Origin: Siminovitchia acidinfaciens
GTDB lineage: Bacteria > Bacillota > Bacilli > Bacillales > Bacillaceae_C
Direction: 5' to 3'
Length of the DNA stretch: 38,639 nucleotides
Assembly (NCBI RefSeq): GCF_003605385.1
Contig: NZ_QYTV02000017.1
Span: 1-38,639, forward strand
The stretch's first letter is position 1; the number at the start of each line of letters is the position of its first letter. A program made the position numbers and the translations under genes. The notes beneath the pieces are model-generated. The model was given only the letters and a program-made list of their open reading frames with translations. It had not been told where the DNA came from and made no database searches. Shown piece after piece: positions 38,581 through 38,639 of this stretch.

Positions 38581-38639
38581 TGCCCGGCGACGTCCTGCTC
38601 TCACAAGGGGAAGCCCCTCACTACCATCGGCGCTGAAGA
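38581..38639 (-). rRNA. rrf: 5S ribosomal RNA, 3' half (cut by the window edge)
   Basis: On the minus strand the sequence reads TCTTCAGCGCCGATGGTAGT, continues through GAGAGCAGGACGTCGCC and ends in GGGCA. This matches the 3' half of Bacillus 5S rRNA. The 5' part and the rest of the rRNA operon lie beyond the window. Confidence 0.95.

Overview
The window is a stretch of a low-GC Gram-positive chromosome, almost certainly Bacillaceae (Bacillus in the broad sense). Gene order follows the B. subtilis yebE-yebG-purE...purD-yerABC-pcrB-pcrA-ligA-yerH-gatCAB segment, read on the minus strand. The 3' half of a 5S rRNA lies at the right edge, so an rRNA operon sits just upstream. Proteins resemble B. 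subtilis homologues throughout, with AGGAGG-type ribosome sites and frequent GTG/TTG starts.

Layout from right to left, the direction of transcription. 5S rRNA end and its terminator (38.53-38.64 kb). A gene-poor spacer with a decayed 52-bp repeat array. yebE and yebG (37.07-37.80 kb). The purine operon control region: two PurBoxes, a sigma-A promoter, a guanine riboswitch and its terminator (36.82-37.07 kb). The operon purE-K-B-S-Q-L-F-M-N-H-D (24.3-36.8 kb) with its terminator. Then yerA-yerB-yerC (21.0-24.2 kb). Next is an accessory block (13.2-20.9 kb) where B. subtilis has little: a divergent MerR-type fusion regulator, a FAD amine oxidoreductase, a 31-residue membrane peptide with a sodium:solute symporter, an Lrp regulator with a Cys/Met-metabolism PLP enzyme, and an orphan amino-acid-binding lipoprotein. 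Then pcrB-pcrA-ligA-camS (6.9-13.1 kb), gatC-gatA-gatB (2.7-5.9 kb), an arylamine N-acetyltransferase, and a secreted protein with at least five SH3b repeats that runs off the left edge.

The most unusual content is in the purine operon. Both glutamine-dependent enzymes appear to have lost glutaminase chemistry while keeping their synthase parts. PurF has no usable start codon ahead of its catalytic cysteine: a stop codon lies in the propeptide frame and the best start follows the cysteine. PurF also carries Ser for the oxyanion-hole Asn. PurQ has Gly where the nucleophile Cys86 should be, plus changes in glutamine-pocket motifs. purC is missing from its usual place between purB and purS. The rest of the operon and its control elements look intact. 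This fits either a purine pathway fed by free ammonia or early decay of the pathway; the sequence alone does not decide.

A second theme is non-coding repeats. Tandem arrays with 51-52-bp periods occur at three loci, one of them inside the purine operon between purF and purM, and a 20/40-bp array lies upstream of the NAT gene. Longer dispersed intergenic elements are found at 6.6-6.9, 18.06-18.26 and 20.9 kb. A third theme is the regulator at 19.67-20.90 kb, which joins a MerR DNA-binding domain to a zinc-ribbon-like segment and a degenerate methyltransferase-like domain, next to a 26-bp palindrome.
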